In this document: positions 1 to 10,669 of the stretch, piece after piece
Layout of the letters: the number at the start of each line of letters is the position of its first letter
Numbering within the stretch: position 1 is the first letter of the stretch
Assembly (NCBI RefSeq): GCF_009208105.1
Contig: NZ_WFKL01000001.1
Location: forward strand, 1,984,001-2,048,000
Length of the DNA: 64,000 nucleotides
Reading direction: 5' to 3'
DNA from: Rouxiella sp. S1S-2
GTDB lineage: Bacteria; Pseudomonadota; Gammaproteobacteria; Enterobacterales; Enterobacteriaceae
The notes under the pieces: generated by a model
Seen by the model: only the letters and a program-made list of their open reading frames with translations
What the model was told of the DNA's origin: nothing
Database searches by the model: none
Position numbers and translations under genes: made by a program

Positions 1-245
1 TCACCAAACTTAACGCTTTGGTCATCAACCAAAATTTCGCCGTCGGTGGGTTCAATCATGCCGACCAGCATTTTAGCCAGCGTCGATTTACCCGAACCGT
101 TTTCGCCAATGATCGCCAGCGTCTGCTTCGGCCGCAGCGTGAAATTGACCGGCTTGACCGCCTGTAGATTCATTTTGCGGAACAGGCCGGTACGATAGCG
201 GAAGGTTTTGCACAAATTGCGTACTTCTAGCAGCGTCTCGCCCAT
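1..245 (-). CDS. sapF: SapF peptide-transport ATPase, N-terminal part only
   Basis: The 81 visible codons read as the start of an ABC ATPase of the dipeptide/oligopeptide importer class. A Walker A motif, GENGSGKST, sits at residues 48-56. The order sapA-B-C-D followed by this gene identifies it as SapF, one of two ATPases that power the Sap importer. Sap is linked to cationic peptide resistance, and its ATPases also to potassium uptake through Trk. The ATG overlaps the sapD TAA by one base (TAATG), so translation is probably coupled. The rest of the gene, including signature and Walker B, lies beyond the left edge. Nothing suggests truncation other than the window boundary. Confidence 0.95.
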   Translation of the reverse strand, partial: MGETLLEVRNLCKTFRYRTGLFRKMNLQAVKPVNFTLRPKQTLAIIGENGSGKSTLAKMLVGMIEPTDGEILVDDQSVKFG

Positions 246-1237
246 TATTGCTCCTCCATATTAAGTGGAAAGTGGCATGCATAGGCGTGCGTTTTCGCCA
301 ACCGCAGGCGCGGTGTTTCGATACATTTTTTTTGCGCATACGGGCAGCGCGGCCCGAGCCTACAGCCAATCGGCAGGTGTTCCAGCGAAGGGATAGCCCC
401 TGGCAGGGTGTTCAAGCGACTTTTATGCGGCAGTGAACGGCCAAAGTCAGGCATCGCGCGAATGAGCGCCTGTGTATAAGGATGATGCGGCGCCGCCAGC
501 AGATCCTCACACAGGGCACTTTCTACCGTTTGGCCGCAGTACAGCACGTTAACCCGATTGGCCCACTTGCTCATCATCTGCAAATCATGACTGATCAGCA
601 AAATGGTGGTGTTGTTATTTTGATTAAGACGCGCCAGCAGACGAAAAATCTGCGCCTGGGTGGTGGGTTCCATGGCGTTGGTTGGCTCATCGGCAATCAG
701 CAGCCGTGGCTGGTTGGCCAGCGCAATGGCAATCATCACTTTTTGGCACTCGCCCTCAGTCAGCTCATACGGGAAGCTGGCCATAATGTCTTTATGGTCC
801 TTGATCCCCACGCGGTGCAGCAGCTCGATTGCACGACGTTTTCGCCATCTAAAACGCTGATACCATAAGCCTTTATAGGTCCAGCCAGGAATGGCCTGCA
901 TCAGTTGGCGACCAATGCTTTCCGAAGGATCCAGACAGGACTGCGGCTCCTGAAAAATCATCGAAATATTGTGGCCAATCAGCTTACGCCGTTCACGCGG
1001 ACTGAGTCGCAGCAGGTCGATATCGTCAAAACGCATGCGGTCAGCCGTGACGCGCCAGTTGTCTTTGGTGACCCCGCAAATGGCTTTGGCAATCAGACTT
1101 TTCCCCGAACCTGATTCACCTACCAGTCCGCGAACTTCGCCAGCAGTGAGGGTCATACTGACGCGATCGACCGCCTTTACCGGGCCGTCGGAGGTCATAA
1201 ATTCTATGGTCAGGTTGCGAATATCCAGTAACGGCAT
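245..1237 (-). CDS. sapD: SapD peptide-transport ATPase
   Basis: This is a 330-residue cytoplasmic ABC ATPase of the Sap inner-membrane importer. Walker A is GESGSGKS at residues 40-47, the Q-loop is in FQEPQS near 95, Walker B and the D-loop read [13 protein letters not shown], and the H-loop is LLISHD. The signature is degenerate: LTEGE replaces LSGGQ. To my memory this is a family trait of SapD (E. coli has LTDGE), so it is not a local mutation. The C-terminal segment has the cysteine-containing [15 protein letters not shown] region typical of oligopeptide ATPases. Start and stop overlap the neighbouring sap genes by one base each, consistent with one transcript. Confidence 0.96.
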   Translation of the reverse strand: MPLLDIRNLTIEFMTSDGPVKAVDRVSMTLTAGEVRGLVGESGSGKSLIAKAICGVTKDNWRVTADRMRFDDIDLLRLSPRERRKLIGHNISMIFQEPQSCLDPSESIGRQLMQAIPGWTYKGLWYQRFRWRKRRAIELLHRVGIKDHKDIMASFPYELTEGECQKVMIAIALANQPRLLIADEPTNAMEPTTQAQIFRLLARLNQNNNTTILLISHDLQMMSKWANRVNVLYCGQTVESALCEDLLAAPHHPYTQALIRAMPDFGRSLPHKSRLNTLPGAIPSLEHLPIGCRLGPRCPYAQKKCIETPRLRLAKTHAYACHFPLNMEEQ

Positions 1238-2127
1238 TATTTCACCCCGGCAATAATGGCGCGACGAATACCATCGCCCAGCAGATTGATAAGCAGCACG
1301 CTAATCAGAATAGCTGCACCGGGCAGCATAACGGTCCACGGCGCAACGTAGACCAGCTCAAGCGAGTCACCGAGCATCGCGCCCCATTCTGGTGAGGGCA
1401 GCTGCGCACCGAGGTCGAGAAATCCGAGCGCGGCAATGTCCATAATGGCCATCGACAGTGCACGCGTGAACTCTGTCACCAGCACCGCCACAATATTAGG
1501 CAGTACCGCATAGCGCAGAATTTGCAGCGTGGTTGCGCCGTCAAGACGAACCGCCACCACGTACTCTTTTTCCAGCTCGTCGTGCACGGCAACGTACAGC
1601 GTGCGTGCCATGCGAGGCAGGAGTGCCATCCACACCGCCAGAAAGGCGTGCTCAAGTTTGGGACCAATAAACGCCACCACCACAATCGCCAGCAGTAAAG
1701 AGGGAATAGAGAGCAAAGTGTCAAGCACGTGGTTAAGCACCGCCGAGCGGATGCCGCGCGTGCTTCCGGCCAGCACGCCGATGATCACCGCACAGAATGC
1801 CGCCGCCAGAGTGACCAGAATTGCACCGCCGATCGTGGGTGCCGCACCGCTGAGAATGCGGCTTAGCAGGTCGCGGCCGAGGTCATCAGTGCCTAAAAAG
1901 AATGAAACGTCGCCATAGCGTGACCACGAAGGCGGCAGCAGTTGATAGCCCAGAAACTGCTGGTCGAGTTGATAAGGTGCGAGCAGGGCGCCAAAAATGC
2001 ACAAGAAAACCAACCCTATTACCCCGTAAAAGCCAATCATCGACAGGCTATCGCGATAGAAAATGTGCCACGTATAGCGCAGCGGGCTGGGTACTTGTTT
2101 TTCGCGGTAAACGTTATCGGAAGGCAT
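1237..2127 (-). CDS. sapC: SapC permease
   Basis: This 296-residue protein is one of the two transmembrane subunits of the Sap peptide importer, of the DppC/OppC permease type. A hydrophobic segment at residues 27-51 ([21 protein letters not shown]) is followed by an extracytoplasmic loop containing the [13 protein letters not shown] motif of this permease class. A cluster of membrane segments then carries the ATPase-contacting EAA-type loop ([20 protein letters not shown]). The gene overlaps sapB by 14 bases and sapD by one. Length and motifs are normal for the family. Confidence 0.95.
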   Translation of the reverse strand: MPSDNVYREKQVPSPLRYTWHIFYRDSLSMIGFYGVIGLVFLCIFGALLAPYQLDQQFLGYQLLPPSWSRYGDVSFFLGTDDLGRDLLSRILSGAAPTIGGAILVTLAAAFCAVIIGVLAGSTRGIRSAVLNHVLDTLLSIPSLLLAIVVVAFIGPKLEHAFLAVWMALLPRMARTLYVAVHDELEKEYVVAVRLDGATTLQILRYAVLPNIVAVLVTEFTRALSMAIMDIAALGFLDLGAQLPSPEWGAMLGDSLELVYVAPWTVMLPGAAILISVLLINLLGDGIRRAIIAGVK

Positions 2128-3079
2128 ACCATTCCTTGTGTTTCAATGGGTTCAACATCGCGCCTAAAATATCCGAGAGTACATTGACCACAATAACCAG
2201 CGAACCGGCCACCATCACGCCGGCTGAAATTGCGGCATAGTCCTGCTGGCGAATGGCGTTGACCAGCCAGCGACCAAGGCCCGGCCAGTTGAACACCACT
2301 TCGGTTATCATCGCCAGCGTCAACATGGTTGAAAATTGCAGGCCAAGCTGGGGAATAATCGGCGGCAGGGCGTTGTGCAGCACGTGGCGGCGAATAATAG
2401 TGAAGCGCGACAGGCCCCGGGTGGCAGCGGCCTTAACGTAATTTTTTGATAGCACGTCGTCAGTGCTGATGCGCATCAGGCGGATAACTTCGGTAGTCGG
2501 TGCGACCGCCAGTGCGGCAATCGGCAGCACCATGTGTTTCAACGCGCTAACGATCATTTCGTGGCGATAGGGCGAATGAGATAGCCAGGCGTCAACCAGC
2601 GTAAATCCGGTGACTGGTTTTAGCTGATAAAGCAGGTCAATGCGCCCTGAGACCGGTAGCCAACCGAGCTGGAGCGAAAAGAACAGCATCAGCAGCAGTG
2701 CCAGCCAGAAAATGGGAATCGAAAAGCCGAGCAGGGCCAGCGTGCTTATAGTGACATCTGGCCATTTTCCGCGCATCACGCCTGCCGTTATCCCAAGCGG
2801 AATGCCGATGAGCAGCGCTAACACGAAGGCCAAAATACACAGCTCCATGGTAGCCGGGAACACGCTAAGCAGTTGGCCACTGATAGGTTCCCCGTTGATG
2901 CTCGAGACCCCAAAATCAAACTGTGCCATTCCGCTAAAGAAGAAGCGGTAAGCGTCCCACAATGAGGCACCCTGCAGCGGGGCATGCGGCGTAAAATAAC
3001 TCAGGCTGAATGCGACAAGGCTGAGCAGAAACAGGGTAATAATCAGCAGCAGCAGGCGGCGCAAAATGAAGATAATCAC
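2114..3079 (-). CDS. sapB: SapB permease
   Basis: A 321-residue DppB/OppB-type permease that pairs with SapC to form the membrane channel of the Sap importer. The N-terminal membrane anchor is at residues 5-28. A periplasmic region and about five further membrane segments follow, with an EAA-type loop ([20 protein letters not shown]) near residue 220 that contacts the ATPases. The start overlaps the sapA stop by four bases (ATGA) and the end overlaps sapC by 14, so the genes are translationally linked. No abnormal residue was noticed. Confidence 0.95.
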   Translation of the reverse strand: MIIFILRRLLLLIITLFLLSLVAFSLSYFTPHAPLQGASLWDAYRFFFSGMAQFDFGVSSINGEPISGQLLSVFPATMELCILAFVLALLIGIPLGITAGVMRGKWPDVTISTLALLGFSIPIFWLALLLMLFFSLQLGWLPVSGRIDLLYQLKPVTGFTLVDAWLSHSPYRHEMIVSALKHMVLPIAALAVAPTTEVIRLMRISTDDVLSKNYVKAAATRGLSRFTIIRRHVLHNALPPIIPQLGLQFSTMLTLAMITEVVFNWPGLGRWLVNAIRQQDYAAISAGVMVAGSLVIVVNVLSDILGAMLNPLKHKEWYAFR

Positions 3080-4809
3080 GGTGCTTTCCCCCCTGACTGA
3101 ATTTGAGTGCTGGCATCAGCATTGTCTTTACCCGTGTCGCGATAGACACCGGCAAAAGAGGCGTTGCCGAACGGGCTTAAAACTAAACCTTTAATATCGT
3201 AGCGATAGGCCTGCAGACGTAACGAAGACGCCAGCGGCAGCACGGGTAGCTCTTTCTCGAGAATGCTTTGTGCCTGCTGGTAGTAATCAATGCGTTGCGA
3301 GAGCTGCTGAGAAAGCAGCGCCTGATGCAGCAGGCCGTCAAATTCCGGGCTGCACCAGTGAGCATAGTTGGTCTGCGAATGAATTGCCGCACAGCTGAGC
3401 ACCGGACGGAAAAAACTGTCCGGGTCGTTGCTGTCGGTAGACCAGCCCGAGAGCGTGAGGTCGTGATTCATCTCCATCAGGCGCGCCTCCTGAAAACGGC
3501 CCTCAACCGGCACGATGATCACCTTGATACCGACCTGCGCCAAATCCGCCTGAATCAGCTCGGCGGTTTTTAACGGACTCGGGTTGTAGGATTGTGAAAT
3601 TATCGGCACCCAAAGGTGCAGCACCAGATTCTTTTTATTCAGACTTTCGAGGATCTTGCGCGCTTTATCGGGATTATATTCGGTGACTTTGGCGTTGCTG
3701 TCGTAGGCCCACGACGCGCGCGGCAGCACAGAGGCCGCGGTCTCGGCGGTGCCGTAATAAATTGACTGCATCAGGCGCTGGTTATTGATAGACAGCGCCA
3801 CGGCTTCGCGCACACGCACATCGTCCAACGGCGGTTTACTGGTGTTAAACGCCAGATAGGCCACGTTCATGCCGGGACGCAGCGTCAGGCGCAGGCGTGG
3901 GTCGTCACGCAGAATCGACAGCTGACTGGCGGCCGGATACGCTAGCACGTCGCACTCGCCGGTTAGCAGTTTAGACAAACGTCCCGTGCCGCCAACGCCC
4001 ATATCAATCACCACCTGCTGCATGCGTGGCACGCCTTTCCAATACTGCCCGTTGCGCGCCAGTCGTACGAACTGACCTGCGCGGTAGTCGTCAAGCTGGA
4101 AAGGACCTGTGCCTACCGGCTGGCGGTCGATCTGCTCTTCGATACCCTTTTTTTGCAGGTTGTTGGCATATTCAGCCGAAAGAATGGGCGAATAGTGGGT
4201 CGCCAGATGCCACAGGAAAGACGCATCGGGATTATTGAGCTGGATTTCGACGGTGTAATCATCAATTTTCTTTACGCTTTTCACCGTCTTGGCGAACTGT
4301 AAACTGTCGAAATACGGATAGTCGCTGCCGTTGACACTGTGATAGTGGTTCTTTTCATCGATGATGCGGCTGATGCTAAACACAACGTCATCGGCGTTCA
4401 TCATGCGCGTTGGGGTGAACCAGGGTGTGGTTTGAAAAGGCACGTCTTTACGCAGATGGAAGCGGTAGGTCGCACCGTTGTCGAGCACGTCCCAGCTTTG
4501 CGCAAGCTCGGGTATCAGGCGATAGGTATAAGGGTCGACGTCCAGCAGGCGGTCATAAAGCTGCGCCGCAAGCGTATCGATCACGATACCGCTGCTAACT
4601 TTCTGCGGGTTAAAAGTGTTTACCATGCCATTGACGCAGTAAACGAACCCGCTTTGACGAATATCATTGGCGGCAGCAGGCAGGGTAGCTGGATGCGTTT
4701 TTACGCCGGAGTCTTTGCCCGCGGGGAGCGTTTCGGCGGAAATTGTGGCAGCAAAACCCGCCGTAGAAAGACCGGCAAGTAGCAGCATCCAAAGAGTTAA
4801 ACGACGCAT
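3076..4809 (-). CDS. sapA: SapA periplasmic peptide-binding protein
   Basis: A 577-residue extracytoplasmic solute-binding protein of family 5 (DppA/OppA/SapA type), which captures peptides in the periplasm for the SapBCDF complex. I chose the ATG at 4809 because it opens a proper signal peptide: MRR, a hydrophobic core, then AFA-like cleavage sites around residues 20-25. A start 22 codons upstream would put unrelated sequence before the signal. The mature protein has the family hallmarks [15 protein letters not shown] and [19 protein letters not shown]. It is the first gene of the sap operon. The signal-to-mature spacer is about 20 residues longer than I recall for E. coli SapA. Confidence 0.95.
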   Translation of the reverse strand: MRRLTLWMLLLAGLSTAGFAATISAETLPAGKDSGVKTHPATLPAAANDIRQSGFVYCVNGMVNTFNPQKVSSGIVIDTLAAQLYDRLLDVDPYTYRLIPELAQSWDVLDNGATYRFHLRKDVPFQTTPWFTPTRMMNADDVVFSISRIIDEKNHYHSVNGSDYPYFDSLQFAKTVKSVKKIDDYTVEIQLNNPDASFLWHLATHYSPILSAEYANNLQKKGIEEQIDRQPVGTGPFQLDDYRAGQFVRLARNGQYWKGVPRMQQVVIDMGVGGTGRLSKLLTGECDVLAYPAASQLSILRDDPRLRLTLRPGMNVAYLAFNTSKPPLDDVRVREAVALSINNQRLMQSIYYGTAETAASVLPRASWAYDSNAKVTEYNPDKARKILESLNKKNLVLHLWVPIISQSYNPSPLKTAELIQADLAQVGIKVIIVPVEGRFQEARLMEMNHDLTLSGWSTDSNDPDSFFRPVLSCAAIHSQTNYAHWCSPEFDGLLHQALLSQQLSQRIDYYQQAQSILEKELPVLPLASSLRLQAYRYDIKGLVLSPFGNASFAGVYRDTGKDNADASTQIQSGGKAP

Positions 4810-4919
4810 AAGGGCTTCAAATGTAAGTAAGCAATTTACTAAGTGTACCGCACTCTGCAAGACACCCCAATGCATTGCGTAAACAATAGCTGAGCGAGTA
4901 GCCGCAAGGTCTGTATGGT

Positions 4920-4976
4920 AATGAGAAATATTCTCAACAAACTGCTTTACAGATGGTACTGATAACTATTATCATC
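4920..4976 (+). promoter_or_regulatory. ryhB promoter with two Fur-type sites
   Basis: Two perfect 6-3-6 inverted repeats of the Fur type are present: TGAGAA-ATA-TTCTCA at 4922-4936 and TGATAA-CTA-TTATCA at 4960-4974. The second covers the -10 hexamer TATCAT (4970-4975), which lies 18 bp from a -35 TTTACA (4946-4951). Iron-loaded Fur bound here would block RNA polymerase. This matches the known Fur control of ryhB. The predicted transcript start is near 4983. Confidence 0.88.
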
Positions 4977-4982
4977 TTTTTA

Positions 4983-5084
4983 CCGACTGAGGAGCGACCC
5001 GCCATGGGACGTAAAACAGCCGGTACGACATTGCTCACATTGCTTCCAGTATTACTTGGCCAGCTCGGGTGCTGGCTTTTTTTT
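4983..5084 (+). ncRNA. ryhB: RyhB iron-sparing small RNA
   Basis: The stretch about 5026-5056 carries the RyhB core (ACATTGCTCACATTGCTTCC and the following AGTATTACTT), which base-pairs with target mRNAs such as sdhC and sodB and binds Hfq. It is followed directly by a rho-independent terminator: stem GCCAGC/GCTGGC at 5059-5076 and eight T residues at 5077-5084. RyhB is made when iron is scarce and triggers decay of mRNAs for iron-using proteins. The core and terminator match my memory of E. coli RyhB closely, while the first 40 or so bases differ. It stands alone between sapA and pspF and has its own Fur-type promoter. Confidence 0.93.
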
Positions 5085-5117
5085 GTCTGCTATTTTTTGA
5101 AATAGTAAACTTTTTCC

Positions 5118-6128
5118 TCAGTTATCATCCTGGGCATTCACCTGCATTCCATGCTTTTTCAATATTCCTCTCAGCTGATGATAAGTCAGCCCCAATAAAT
5201 CGGCCGCGCGTCGCTGATTAAATTTCGCCTGTTTCAGAGCCTGTTCAATTAAATTTTTCTCAACCCCGCTGAGCCACTCTTTACTGTCAACCGGCAGGGT
5301 AGGAAGCGCCAGTTCATCGCGCTCGGCATTGGCCGGTGTAAAGACCGCCGAGGGCGTGCGGCTAAACGGATTCAAGACAATATTGTCGAGTGCGGTATCG
5401 CTGTTGCCGTGGCGGTACATGGAGCGCTCAACCACGTTCTTTAACTCTCTCACGTTGCCCGGCCAGCCATAGTCCAGCAGCGTCTGCTGCGCCTGCTCGG
5501 TAAAGCCTGGAAATAAAGGCAGTGAAAGTTCACGGCACATCTGAATGGCAAAATGCTCGGCCAGTAGCATGATGTCTTGCTGGCGCTCACGCAGTGGCGG
5601 CAGTTGAATCACGTCAAACGCTAGCCTGTCCAGCAGGTCGGCGCGAAACTTGCCGGCCGCTGCCAGTGCGGGCAGATCATCGTTGGTGGCGCAAACTAGC
5701 CGCACGTCAACCTGCAGCGGTTGACTGCCGCCGACGCGCTCAAGATGCCCGTATTCAATCACCCGCAGCAGTTTTTCCTGCACCAGCATCGGGGCGGTTG
5801 CCAGCTCATCAAGAAATAAGGTGCCGCCGTCTGCGCGCTCAAAGCGCCCAAGATGGCGCTTTTGCGCACCGGTAAAGGCACCCGCCTCATGACCAAACAG
5901 CTCAGAGTCGAGCAGGCTTTCATTTAATGCCGCGCAGTTAAGTGAAATAAACGGTCCCTGCCAACGCCCGGACAAGTAGTGCAGGCGGTGGGCTATCAGC
6001 TCTTTACCGGTGCCGCGCTCACCGGTGACCAGCACCGGTTTATTCAGTCTGGCAAGCTGCGAGACCTGTTCTAATACTTCTACAAATGAATTGGCTTCGC
6101 CGAGCAGGTTATCAATGGTGGCTGTCAT
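5118..6128 (-). CDS. pspF: PspF sigma-54 enhancer-binding activator
   Basis: A 336-residue AAA+ activator that remodels sigma-54 RNA polymerase at the psp promoter. It lacks a receiver domain, as PspF does, and is held inactive by PspA. Walker A is GERGTGKE near residue 38, the sigma-54 contact loop GAFTGA is near 85, Walker B is GGTLFLDE near 107, and a Fis-type helix-turn-helix ([18 protein letters not shown]) sits at the C-terminus. The ATG at 6128 gives [15 protein letters not shown], matching the family start. A TTG five codons upstream abuts the only purine-rich stretch and is less likely. The gene is divergent from pspA. Confidence 0.96.
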   Translation of the reverse strand: MTATIDNLLGEANSFVEVLEQVSQLARLNKPVLVTGERGTGKELIAHRLHYLSGRWQGPFISLNCAALNESLLDSELFGHEAGAFTGAQKRHLGRFERADGGTLFLDELATAPMLVQEKLLRVIEYGHLERVGGSQPLQVDVRLVCATNDDLPALAAAGKFRADLLDRLAFDVIQLPPLRERQQDIMLLAEHFAIQMCRELSLPLFPGFTEQAQQTLLDYGWPGNVRELKNVVERSMYRHGNSDTALDNIVLNPFSRTPSAVFTPANAERDELALPTLPVDSKEWLSGVEKNLIEQALKQAKFNQRRAADLLGLTYHQLRGILKKHGMQVNAQDDN

Positions 6129-6236
6129 GGTGAATTTTACCAACCCTTAGTTAATTTAATCAGTTCAGAATTAAGCCTAGCAGAAGTTGAAATAAAAAAA
6201 CTGTTTTTATTCAGCAAGATAATAAATTTAAAAAGT

Positions 6237-6252
6237 TGGCACGGGTCTTGTA
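6237..6252 (+). promoter_or_regulatory. Sigma-54 promoter of the psp operon
   Basis: TGGCAC-N5-TTGTA matches the -24/-12 sigma-54 consensus (TGGCAC-N5-TTGCA) and lies about 95 bp upstream of pspA, in the pspF-pspA divergent region. It closely resembles the E. coli pspA promoter as I remember it. The AT-rich 6129-6236 segment would hold the PspF enhancer sites and an IHF site. I did not delimit these. Confidence 0.88.
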
Positions 6253-6347
6253 ATAACCAATACAGGATTACTCGCCATCGCGAGATTAGCGTTGGCCTAA
6301 TTACCGGCCCTTTGGGTCAAATGATAAGTCAAAGAGGAATGTTCATT

Positions 6348-7019
6348 ATGGGTATTTTTTCTCGTTTCGCGGATATCGTAAACGCCAACATCAACACACT
6401 GCTCGATAAGGCAGAAGATCCGCAGAAGTTGGTGCGACTGATGATTCAGGAAATGGAAGACACGCTGGTGGAAGTACGTTCTACCTCAGCACGCGCGTTG
6501 GCCGAGAAGAAACAGCTTAATCGCCGTATCGAGCAGGGTGAAGCACAGCAAAGAGAGTGGCAGGACAAGGCCGAGCTGGCTTTGCGCAAAGACAAAGATG
6601 ACCTGGCTCGTGCCGCGCTTATCGAGAAGCAAAAATTGGTTGAACTGGTTACTACGCTCAAACATGAAGTGACCATCGTGAATGAAACGCTGGACCGCAT
6701 GAAGTCAGAGATTGGCGAACTTGAAAGCAAGTTGACCGAAACGCGCGCCCGTCAACAGGCGTTAACTTTGCGTCATCAGGCCGCATCATCGTCACGTGAC
6801 GTTCGTCGTCAGCTCGACAGCGGTAAAATTGACGAAGCCATGGCGCGCTTTGAGCATTTTGAACGCCGCATTGATAGTATGGAAGCCGAAGCTGAATCAA
6901 TGAGCATTGGCAAAAAGAAATCACTGGACCAGCAGTTTGCCGAACTGAAAGCCGATGATGAAATCAGCGCGCAGATTGAGGCATTAAAAGCCAGAATGCA
7001 GACTAACAAGGACGCATAA
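6348..7019 (+). CDS. pspA: PspA phage-shock protein
   Basis: A 223-residue PspA/Vipp1/ESCRT-III-type protein. It binds stressed inner membrane and inhibits PspF in unstressed cells. It starts [15 protein letters not shown], the membrane-binding amphipathic helix, and the rest is almost entirely charged coiled coil, including the conserved [20 protein letters not shown] and [19 protein letters not shown] stretches. The ATG at 6348 is preceded by AGAGGAA at a good distance and gives the exact family N-terminus. An upstream in-frame ATG adds 12 unrelated residues and was rejected. First gene of the psp operon. Confidence 0.97.
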   Translation: MGIFSRFADIVNANINTLLDKAEDPQKLVRLMIQEMEDTLVEVRSTSARALAEKKQLNRRIEQGEAQQREWQDKAELALRKDKDDLARAALIEKQKLVELVTTLKHEVTIVNETLDRMKSEIGELESKLTETRARQQALTLRHQAASSSRDVRRQLDSGKIDEAMARFEHFERRIDSMEAEAESMSIGKKKSLDQQFAELKADDEISAQIEALKARMQTNKDA

Positions 7020-7070
7020 CAGTTCTCTGCATCCGCGGCATTTTATTGAAGAGATCCTAAAGGAGTAGAC

Positions 7071-7298
7071 ATGAGCGTTCTTTTTTTAGCCATTCCACTG
7101 ACAATATTTGTGTTATTTGTCGCGCCGATTTGGCTGTGGCTGCACTACAGCAATCGTTCGCAAAGCGGCAGTCAGTTGAGTCAACATGAGTATCAGGATT
7201 TACAGCAGCTTACCGGTGAAGCGCGTCGCATGCGTGAGAGGATCCAGGCGCTAGAAGAAATTCTTGATGCCGAACATCCGGGCTGGAGGCAATCATGA
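7071..7298 (+). CDS. pspB: PspB phage-shock membrane protein
   Basis: A 75-residue inner-membrane protein with one N-terminal membrane helix (residues 4-25) and a cytoplasmic coiled tail (QLTGEARRMRERIQALEEIL). PspB acts with PspC to relieve PspA inhibition of PspF during envelope stress. AAAGGAG precedes the ATG at good spacing. The stop overlaps the pspC start (ATGATG region), suggesting coupled translation. Confidence 0.95.
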   Translation: MSVLFLAIPLTIFVLFVAPIWLWLHYSNRSQSGSQLSQHEYQDLQQLTGEARRMRERIQALEEILDAEHPGWRQS

Positions 7299-7657
7299 TG
7301 CCGACAACCCTCTCACAAAGAAAGCTTTACCGCGTGCCGGAAGAGGGCGTGCTGAAAGGGGTGTGTGCCGGACTGGCACACTACCTCGGCGTTCCGGTCA
7401 AGTTGCTGCGCCTGATTGTCGTTCTGTCACTGTTTTTCGGCCTGTTTATGTTTACGGTGGTGGGCTATTTCCTGCTGGCCTGGCTGCTTGAACCGGTGCC
7501 AGCGCAGAGTTTTAACGACGAGAATGCGGTTTCTGCGGGTGATTTACTGGCGGAGGCCGACCGTGAGCTTAACGCTAGCGAACAGCGCCTGAGACAAGTT
7601 GAGCGCTATGTGACCTCAGAAACCTTTGGCGTTCGCAGCCGCTTCCGCGACCTGTAG
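7295..7657 (+). CDS. pspC: PspC phage-shock membrane regulator
   Basis: A 120-residue inner-membrane protein with the PspC domain: RKLYRVPEEGVLKGVCAGLAHYLG at residues 9-32 split across the ligand-free helix, followed by a long hydrophobic segment at about 38-66. The C-terminal cytoplasmic part is coiled (ASEQRLRQVERYVTSE). It senses envelope stress with PspB and draws PspA to the membrane. Two adjacent ATG codons (7295 and 7298) are possible starts. GGAGG just upstream serves either, and the gene overlaps the pspB stop. Confidence 0.94.
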   Translation: MMPTTLSQRKLYRVPEEGVLKGVCAGLAHYLGVPVKLLRLIVVLSLFFGLFMFTVVGYFLLAWLLEPVPAQSFNDENAVSAGDLLAEADRELNASEQRLRQVERYVTSETFGVRSRFRDL

Positions 7658-7755
7658 TCACAATATGGGTCGAAATAAGTTGTACCATTATCTGCACTAT
7701 TTTCAGTAAGAACAGTAAATCTGCATTTTGTCGGTTTATTCAGGAGGACAGTTTT

Positions 7756-8001
7756 ATGCGCTATGCGTCAGCCGTGGCAACATCAGCAAAAAGTGGCCTG
7801 TTGAAGAAGGCCTTCAAATTTATCATTATGGTCGTGCTCACCTTCGCTCCGGCGGGGGTGGCCGCCAAAGTTTTAGGTGTACTAGGCAGGGGACCTCTGC
7901 GCTATCTTTTAGCCCTGTTTTTAGAGCCTTTGGTAAGACGGATATTAACCGCAGTGTTTGGGCGCTATGCCAGGGAGCGTAATGAAAAGACTACAAAATG
8001 A
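7756..8001 (+). CDS. pspD: PspD phage-shock protein
   Basis: An 81-residue peripheral or inner-membrane protein with hydrophobic stretches at about 22-45 and 49-66, and the PspD-like KAFKFIIMVVLTFAPAGVAAK and RGPLRYLLALFLEPLVRRIL pattern. The role in the phage-shock response is poorly defined. CAGGAGG precedes the ATG. The 3' end overlaps ycjX by 20 bases. No pspE homologue follows, so the operon here is pspABCD-ycjX-ycjF. Confidence 0.88.
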   Translation: MRYASAVATSAKSGLLKKAFKFIIMVVLTFAPAGVAAKVLGVLGRGPLRYLLALFLEPLVRRILTAVFGRYARERNEKTTK

Positions 8002-9379
8002 ATTCTCGTCAATGGTCAACCGCGGGTTAGACCGTCATTTACGTCTTGCTGTTACCGGCCTGAGTCGCAGCGGTAAGACGGCTTTTATTACCTCGTTAGT
8101 TAATCAATTACTCCACGTTCACAGCGGTTCTCGTCTGCCGCTGTTTTCTGTCGTGCGCGAAGAACGACTGCTGGGGATCAAACGCGTCCCGCAGCGCGAC
8201 ATGGGCGTTTCGCGTTTTACCTACGATGAAGGCATCGCTCAGCTTTACGGCACGCCTCCAGCCTGGCCTACGCCAACGCGGGGCGTCAGTGAAATTAGAC
8301 TGGCGCTGCGTTTTCGCTCCAATGACTCACTGCTGCGTCATTTCAAGGATACCTCAACGCTGTATCTCGAAATTGTTGACTATCCCGGCGAGTGGCTGCT
8401 GGATTTGCCCATGCTCGAGCAGGACTATCTGAGCTGGTCACGGCAAATGGCGGCGCTGCTGCAGGGACAACGAGCCGAGTGGGCTGCACCGTGGCTGGCG
8501 TTGTGCCAGCAGTGTGACCCGCTGGCACCGGCTGACGAAAATCTGCTGGCGGCTATCGCGCAGGCCTACACCGATTATTTGGTGCGCTGTAAAGATCAAG
8601 GCCTGCATTTTATTCAGCCTGGCCGATTCGTTTTACCTGGCGACCTTGCCGGTGCGCCCGCGCTGCAATTTTTCCCCTGGCCCGCGCTGCATCAATACAG
8701 CGACAGTCAGCTAGCACAGGCCGACAAGCACAGTAATATTGGCATGCTCCGTCAGCGCTTTGACTATTACTGCACCAATATTGTGAAAGGCTTCTACAAA
8801 GAACATTTCGTCCGCTTTGACCGACAAATTGTGCTGGTGGACTGCCTGCAGCCCCTGAACAGCGGTCCTCAGGCCTTTAATGACATGCGTCTGGCCCTGA
8901 CTCAGTTGATGCAAAGTTTTCATTACGGCAAACGTACGCTGTTTCGTCGGCTGTTTTCGCCGTGTATCGACAAGCTGATGTTTGCTGCCACCAAGGCTGA
9001 CCATATTACCGGTGACCAGCACGCCAATCTGGTGTCGCTGTTGCAGCAACTGGTGCAGGAGGCGTGGCAAAACGCTGCGTTTGAAGGCATAAGCATGGAC
9101 TGCGCAGGGCTGGCCTCGGTGCAGGCCACGGAAAGCGGGCTGGTTAATTATCAGGGCCAGTCGGTTCCTGCTATCAAGGGACACCGCCTCGAAGACGGCC
9201 AACCTATTACGGTTTATCCCGGAGAAGTTCCCGCTCGTCTGCCGGGCAACGCCTTTTGGGAACAGCAGGGATTCCACTTTGACGATTTTCGTCCCCGACA
9301 GATGAACATTGATGTGCCGATGCCGCATATCAGGATGGACGCTGTGATGGAGTTTTTATTGGGAGATAAAATGCGATGA
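7982..9379 (+). CDS. ycjX: YcjX GTP-binding protein of the psp regulon
   Basis: A 465-residue P-loop protein of the YcjX (DUF463) family. Walker A is GLSRSGKT at residues 26-33, and conserved blocks include [36 protein letters not shown] and [16 protein letters not shown]. Family members bind guanine nucleotides and are induced with psp, but their cellular function is not settled. I chose the ATG at 7982 (MKRLQNEF), preceded by AGGGAGC, since it matches the family start. It overlaps pspD by 20 bases and ycjF by 4. Confidence 0.94.
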   Translation: MKRLQNEFSSMVNRGLDRHLRLAVTGLSRSGKTAFITSLVNQLLHVHSGSRLPLFSVVREERLLGIKRVPQRDMGVSRFTYDEGIAQLYGTPPAWPTPTRGVSEIRLALRFRSNDSLLRHFKDTSTLYLEIVDYPGEWLLDLPMLEQDYLSWSRQMAALLQGQRAEWAAPWLALCQQCDPLAPADENLLAAIAQAYTDYLVRCKDQGLHFIQPGRFVLPGDLAGAPALQFFPWPALHQYSDSQLAQADKHSNIGMLRQRFDYYCTNIVKGFYKEHFVRFDRQIVLVDCLQPLNSGPQAFNDMRLALTQLMQSFHYGKRTLFRRLFSPCIDKLMFAATKADHITGDQHANLVSLLQQLVQEAWQNAAFEGISMDCAGLASVQATESGLVNYQGQSVPAIKGHRLEDGQPITVYPGEVPARLPGNAFWEQQGFHFDDFRPRQMNIDVPMPHIRMDAVMEFLLGDKMR

Positions 9380-10434
9380 GCGAGCCGCTGAAACCGCGTA
9401 TCAATTTCGAACACACAATTAAAGCCGCTGAAGAGCCGACCCTGCGCGCGGCGCAAAGCTTTGAAGGCGCACAGGCCGAAAACTTTTTGGCCGTGCCCGA
9501 TGCAGACCCTTTACTGGCCGACGACGGTCAAGCGGAAGCGGTGGTGAGTCGCGCGTTAAAACCGCGCCGCAGCCTGTGGAGTAAAATGGTGCGCTTGGGC
9601 GTGGTGGTCTTTGCCGCCAGCGTGGTGGGACAGGGCGTTCAGTGGGTGCATCAGGCCTGGATACAGCAGGACTGGATAGCGCTCGGCGCCTGCACCGCAG
9701 GCGGTCTTATTGTGGTTGCCGGAGCTGGGTCGGTGCTGACCGAATGGCGGCGTTTATACCGTCTGCGCCAGCGGGCCGACGAACGTGATACGGCAACTGA
9801 CCTGCTACACAGCCACGCATTGGGTCAGGGGCGTGCTTTTTGCGAGAAATTGGCACGGCAGGCCGGTTTGGACCAAAGCCATCCCGCGCTTCAACGTTGG
9901 CTGGCATCATTGCATGAAACCCACAGCGATCGTGAAGTGGTTGAGCTATATGCACGACTGGTTCAGCCAGTGCTGGACGGGCAGGCACGGCGTGAAATTA
10001 GCCATTCTGCCGCTGAATCTGCGCTGATGATTGCCGTTAGTCCGTTGGCTATTGTTGATATGGCATTTATCGCCTGGCGAAACCTGCGACTGGTCAACCG
10101 TATCGCATCGCTGTATGGCATTGAGCTGGGCTATTACAGTCGGATCCGGCTGTTTCGTTTGGTGTTACTCAATATTGCTTTCGCCGGTGCTACAGAGCTG
10201 GTGCGCGAAGTGGGAATGGACTGGATTTCTCAGGATTTGGCGGCGCGGCTCTCTGCCCGTGCGGCGCAGGGGATCGGTGCAGGTTTACTGACTGCGCGGC
10301 TGGGGATTAAAACAATGGAGCTTTGTCGCCCGCTGCCGTGGCTGGAAGGTGACAAACCACGCCTGGGGGATTTTCGCACCGAACTTATCGGTAAATTGAA
10401 ATCGACCATGACTAAAGCGAATAAAACTACGTGA
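9376..10434 (+). CDS. ycjF: YcjF inner-membrane protein (UPF0283/DUF697)
   Basis: A 352-residue membrane protein that starts in an ATGA overlap with ycjX. The N-terminal ~65 residues are polar. Two membrane segments follow at about 70-90 and 99-119, then a DUF697-type region including [20 protein letters not shown] near residue 216. The function is unknown. It is co-expressed with ycjX in the psp regulon of enterobacteria. In E. coli tyrR follows, but here the gene is followed by tRNA-Tyr on the other strand. Confidence 0.93.
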   Translation: MSEPLKPRINFEHTIKAAEEPTLRAAQSFEGAQAENFLAVPDADPLLADDGQAEAVVSRALKPRRSLWSKMVRLGVVVFAASVVGQGVQWVHQAWIQQDWIALGACTAGGLIVVAGAGSVLTEWRRLYRLRQRADERDTATDLLHSHALGQGRAFCEKLARQAGLDQSHPALQRWLASLHETHSDREVVELYARLVQPVLDGQARREISHSAAESALMIAVSPLAIVDMAFIAWRNLRLVNRIASLYGIELGYYSRIRLFRLVLLNIAFAGATELVREVGMDWISQDLAARLSARAAQGIGAGLLTARLGIKTMELCRPLPWLEGDKPRLGDFRTELIGKLKSTMTKANKTT

Positions 10435-10503
10435 AAATAGCGCGGATAAAAAGATGAAACACTCGGAAATTGTTTAGGATAAAGCAGGGATGCAACAGTG
10501 AGA

Positions 10504-10588
<85 letters not shown>

Positions 10589-10669
10589 ACGAAATTCGTG
10601 GATTTCTCATTACTCATAAAACAGTACAACGACGCTTTGTCGTACACCTGCCGCGTGGCTTGTCGCGGT

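Noticed and set aside
5004..5105. A 33-codon frame with a Shine-Dalgarno-like GAGGAGC
   Set aside because: It lies across the RyhB core and terminator. The RNA match explains the sequence fully, and the frame runs through the terminator stem and T run. A dual-function RNA cannot be excluded but has no support.
6129..6143. TTG start five codons upstream for pspF
   Set aside because: The purine-rich site is directly against the TTG, and the family N-terminus is reached from the ATG at 6128.
8711..9328. 205-codon open frame antisense to ycjX
   Set aside because: Lies within a conserved gene and shows no domain or start signal.
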